This document shows, one piece after another, positions 61,487 to 64,000 of a stretch of 64,000 bases of DNA. The position numbers and the translations under genes were made by a program. The stretch's first letter is position 1. Every line of letters starts with the position of its first letter. Origin of the DNA: Chlamydiota bacterium (lineage in GTDB: Bacteria; Chlamydiota; Chlamydiia; Chlamydiales; Rhabdochlamydiaceae); contig JAKEHU010000005.1 of assembly GCA_022614855.1 (NCBI GenBank), positions 22,094 to 86,093 on the forward strand, given 5' to 3'. The notes under the pieces are model-generated. The model saw only the letters and a list, made by a program, of their open reading frames with translations. It was not told the DNA's origin and searched no databases.

Positions 61487-63853
61487 TTAAAATTGTCCTC
61501 CCATAGAGAAGAAAAAGTTACGTGCTCTGTTGGTCTTTGTTGCATTGACAGGAAAGCCCAACCCCAAAATGATGGGCACCTGGTTTGTCACCTCAAGACG
61601 AATACCGACTCCATAGCTCATTCTAAAAGTTCCGGGATTAAAGTGTTTCAAAGAAACTGCGCCTGCATCGATAAAAGCAAAAGCTCCTAAAAATTTAAAG
61701 ATATCTTGAAAGTATTCAACAGAAATTAAAGCTGAAGAAATACCCCCTGTTGGATCTTTTGTCTTTGAGAAATGGGGGCCGATGTCAAAATCTCTAAATC
61801 CGCGAACAGAGGCAACACCTCCCAAGAAAAATCGTTCACTAATGGGAATTTCTAGGGGTTTAGTTGTCTTCCAAACGGGGAAAATGGCCCGATATTCAAA
61901 GCGATATTTCATGATTCCATACTTCCAAAGTGGTGTATAGTAATTATTGATAAACCCAAATCGAAAAAAAGTAAAACGGCCGCCAAGTCCAACAAATTCT
62001 CCGTCCAAGAGGGAGCGAAGACCATTTCTAGGTTTTAAAGCACTATTTGTGGAATCGTAAACAAGAGAGGTTCCAACGCCCGACAAAATTCCACTTGTTT
62101 GAACTGCTTTTTTTTCTTCTTTTGTCACATCGTGGTCGACACCAATATCTGCATTGCGAATGCGATAGCGAGTTCCAAAACTCCAATATCGAGTAAAGGG
62201 GTAGGACGCATAGATGCTAAAATTATAGGTATCAATGTCATAATCTTTTGATTGCAAATTGCTATGATTTTGACTGAATTCAAAACCAAATCTCCAAAGC
62301 GTATCCATTAAATATGGAGTGAGCCAGGATATGGAATAGTTGTGTTGCTTAACCCCGAAATTTAGTCTGAGGTGAAGATATTCTCCACCACCTCTTACAG
62401 CAGAAATTCCCTTTTTGAAGAGTTTGGTAATTCCTTTATAATTGAAATTTGTCTCTGTGATGTCCAATCCTCCAAATAAATTATCCGCAGAGCTAAATCC
62501 TGCAAATAAGCTGGCATGTCCTGTAGCAGTTTCTACAACTTCGATGTAAACATCGCGATAATTTTCCCCTAAAGAAATGTCATCTTGTGTTCTAACTGCG
62601 TAGACATTGACGCTTTTGAAATAACCAACATTTTCAAGCCTTTGCTGTGTGCCTTTGAGTTTTGCAGAATCGAAAATTTCTCCTGGGGTAAGAAGGGATT
62701 CGCGCAAAATAACATGCGTTTGGGTTTGAACGTTTCCAATGATATGAATTAGACCGATTTTAAATTGATCTCCCTCAGAGATTTGAAAATAGACATTGTA
62801 AACAGGTTCATCTTCAACAAGCTGTGTTTCATAAATCACACTCGTATCGATGTATCCCTTTCGGCCGTACAGATCTTTAATTGCTTGCGCAGTTTTTTGG
62901 ATTTTTTCAAAAGAATAGATATCTTCGGGTCTTGCGATAAAAGTTTTTTCTATTTCTTCATCGGGAAAAAGAGTATTTCCGCAAAAAGTGACAGCACCAA
63001 AGCGGTAGATTATTCCTCGATCTGCACAGATTTCAAGAACAATTTTTCCTTTGGATTTAGAATCCAAAACAAAAATGTCTACATTTGCATCTGCATATCC
63101 TTTGTTTTGCAGATAATTGATAATGATCGACCGATCTTGTTCTGTCAATTCTTCATGGTAGGTTCCCATTCCGGTAAACCAGCTTGTTAAAAGGCTATAT
63201 TTTTTTGTATAGATCATGTCCAAGAGGTCACTTTCTTCTTCTTTTGTAAAGCCCTTGAAGATGATATTGTCAACTTGACCTGAACGTCCCTCTTTTACTG
63301 TAATTAGAATGTCTGCTTCTTGGGTAGTTGAGTCGATTTGCAACTCATATTGCAATTGAGATTCAAAATACCCTTTTTTTATATAAAATTCTTTGACCTT
63401 ATTAAATGCTTTATTGAAATTTTGCCGATTGAAAATTGTTCCTGGTTTAACATCCAATTCGTTTCTAAGAGTTCTTGTTTTAATGTGGTGGTTGCCTTCC
63501 CAATTAATGGAGCGAATGATGGGGCGAACCCAAAGTTTAATAGAAATAAAAATTTTTTGATCATCTTGCACTTGAATAGATGGCTCAATTCGATCAAATT
63601 GGTCGGCTAGAGTTTTCAAATCATTATCAAAAATGAGTTCAGAAAACTGGTCGCCAACACGAGTTTTTAGTTTAGAAAGTACTGCTTTTTGATCAAAACT
63701 AGAACCGGGAGGAAGATTTTCAACTGTTATATTGATACTTTCAACAACGCGATTTTCATAAGCTTTGATTTCCTGAACTGCAGAAAAAGCTTTTGCACTA
63801 AAAGAGGGTAAAGCAAACAAAAAAGATAGGAAAAGAAGAATCTTATTATTCAT
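61487..63853 (-). CDS. bamA: Outer membrane assembly factor BamA (Omp85)
   Basis: BamA inserts beta-barrels into the outer membrane. The 788-residue product has a signal peptide (MNNKILLFLSFLFALPSFSAKAFS), five POTRA-like domains (about 35-430; VDNIIFKGFTKEEESDLLDMIYTKK, YRFGAVTFCGNTLFPDEEI, FKIGLIHIIGNVQTQTHVILRESLLTPGE), and a C-terminal 16-strand barrel with the lid-loop VRGF (ASVRGFRDFDIGP). It ends FFFSMGGQF with a C-terminal Phe. First gene of bamA-skp-lpxD. Confidence 0.97.
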   Translation of the reverse strand: MNNKILLFLSFLFALPSFSAKAFSAVQEIKAYENRVVESINITVENLPPGSSFDQKAVLSKLKTRVGDQFSELIFDNDLKTLADQFDRIEPSIQVQDDQKIFISIKLWVRPIIRSINWEGNHHIKTRTLRNELDVKPGTIFNRQNFNKAFNKVKEFYIKKGYFESQLQYELQIDSTTQEADILITVKEGRSGQVDNIIFKGFTKEEESDLLDMIYTKKYSLLTSWFTGMGTYHEELTEQDRSIIINYLQNKGYADANVDIFVLDSKSKGKIVLEICADRGIIYRFGAVTFCGNTLFPDEEIEKTFIARPEDIYSFEKIQKTAQAIKDLYGRKGYIDTSVIYETQLVEDEPVYNVYFQISEGDQFKIGLIHIIGNVQTQTHVILRESLLTPGEIFDSAKLKGTQQRLENVGYFKSVNVYAVRTQDDISLGENYRDVYIEVVETATGHASLFAGFSSADNLFGGLDITETNFNYKGITKLFKKGISAVRGGGEYLHLRLNFGVKQHNYSISWLTPYLMDTLWRFGFEFSQNHSNLQSKDYDIDTYNFSIYASYPFTRYWSFGTRYRIRNADIGVDHDVTKEEKKAVQTSGILSGVGTSLVYDSTNSALKPRNGLRSLLDGEFVGLGGRFTFFRFGFINNYYTPLWKYGIMKYRFEYRAIFPVWKTTKPLEIPISERFFLGGVASVRGFRDFDIGPHFSKTKDPTGGISSALISVEYFQDIFKFLGAFAFIDAGAVSLKHFNPGTFRMSYGVGIRLEVTNQVPIILGLGFPVNATKTNRARNFFFSMGGQF

Positions 63854-63900
63854 TAGGTTTTCGAATTATAAATAAGCGAAGACTATTATGCAAAACCTAT

Positions 63901-64000
63901 ATGAACCTATCCGGAAATTCAAAAAACTGCTTTTTGTGCCTTTTTTCCCATATCTTAGAGCCATTTCTTGGCCTACTTAATTTAAGTATGTCCTGCGAAA
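63901..64000. mobile_element. MITE-like palindromic element, type A, copy 2 (cut by window edge)
   Basis: The last 100 bases match the first 100 of the element at 25796 with only two differences (one in the terminal repeat, one in a T/C run). The right half lies outside the window. It sits upstream of bamA. The near-identity at a distance of 38 kb indicates recent mobility or gene conversion. Confidence 0.88.

Overview
The window looks like the chromosome of an environmental chlamydia (order Chlamydiales, Parachlamydia-like). Base composition is low in GC (roughly 35-40 % by eye). Several gene blocks have the order I recall from Chlamydia trachomatis: rpmE-prfA-prmC-ffh-rpsP-trmD-rplS-rnhB-gmk-small ORF-metG-recD (CT022-CT033); pnp-rpsO-tadA-small ORF (CT842-CT845); groEL-groES-pepF (CT110-CT112); HU-YkuD-like-accA-msbA plus dnaQ-like (CT267-CT261); and pdhABC next to lpxD-skp-bamA (CT247-CT241). 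A Legionella-MOMP-type outer membrane protein, a biotin importer without synthesis genes, and many repeat-domain or kinase-like proteins fit an obligate intracellular lifestyle. Species cannot be fixed from the sequence alone.

Layout. 1-14.1 kb: housekeeping genes, mostly one dense plus-strand run with start/stop overlaps (ribosomal proteins, release factor and its methylase, SRP, TrmD, RNase HII, YicC, guanylate kinase, a probable divergent omega subunit, MetRS), closed by convergent recD2. 14.1-38.6 kb: an accessory region. It begins around tRNA-Asn, which has an att-like duplicated 3' end. It holds a degenerate protein kinase, a DUF2335 membrane protein, a HigBA-type toxin-antitoxin pair, an ankyrin/histidine-phosphatase fusion, a membrane-anchored ClpB-like ATPase with a degenerate first AAA domain, three tandem paralogues of unknown function, MsrA/MsrB, a biotin locus (BPL_N-like protein, BioY, HTH-DUF6314 regulator), a leucine-rich-repeat protein, an outer membrane protein, an Hsp20 and a YheT hydrolase. 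38.6-56.4 kb: groESL with a CIRCE-like operator, PepF, HPr, RpiA, TyrS, HU, AccA, MsbA, a DnaQ-like exonuclease, a PLD-family protein and the pyruvate dehydrogenase genes. 56.3-64 kb: a Sel1/pseudo-phosphatase protein, CorA, LpxD, Skp and BamA.

The most striking non-genic feature is a set of small palindromic elements (163-173 bp, MITE-like). Each has long terminal inverted repeats and a second nested inverted repeat. I find five distinct full-length elements (25796, 26574, 35166, 44104, 61316), a near-identical second copy of the first running off the right end (63901), and deleted remnants at 32648, 38573 and 59401. One lies in frame inside the N-terminal coding region of the outer membrane protein gene and appears to supply part of its signal peptide. 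Two separate the three tandem paralogues. One abuts the rpiA start codon and the 5' edge of a small gene. One lies between bamA and skp.

No stretch longer than about 300 bases is without a gene. The longest gaps (16762-16995, 26545-26812, 1746-1971) hold AT-rich promoter-like sequence, a MITE-like element, and a doubtful small minus-strand ORF. I saw no CRISPR array, rRNA, complete insertion sequence or riboswitch.
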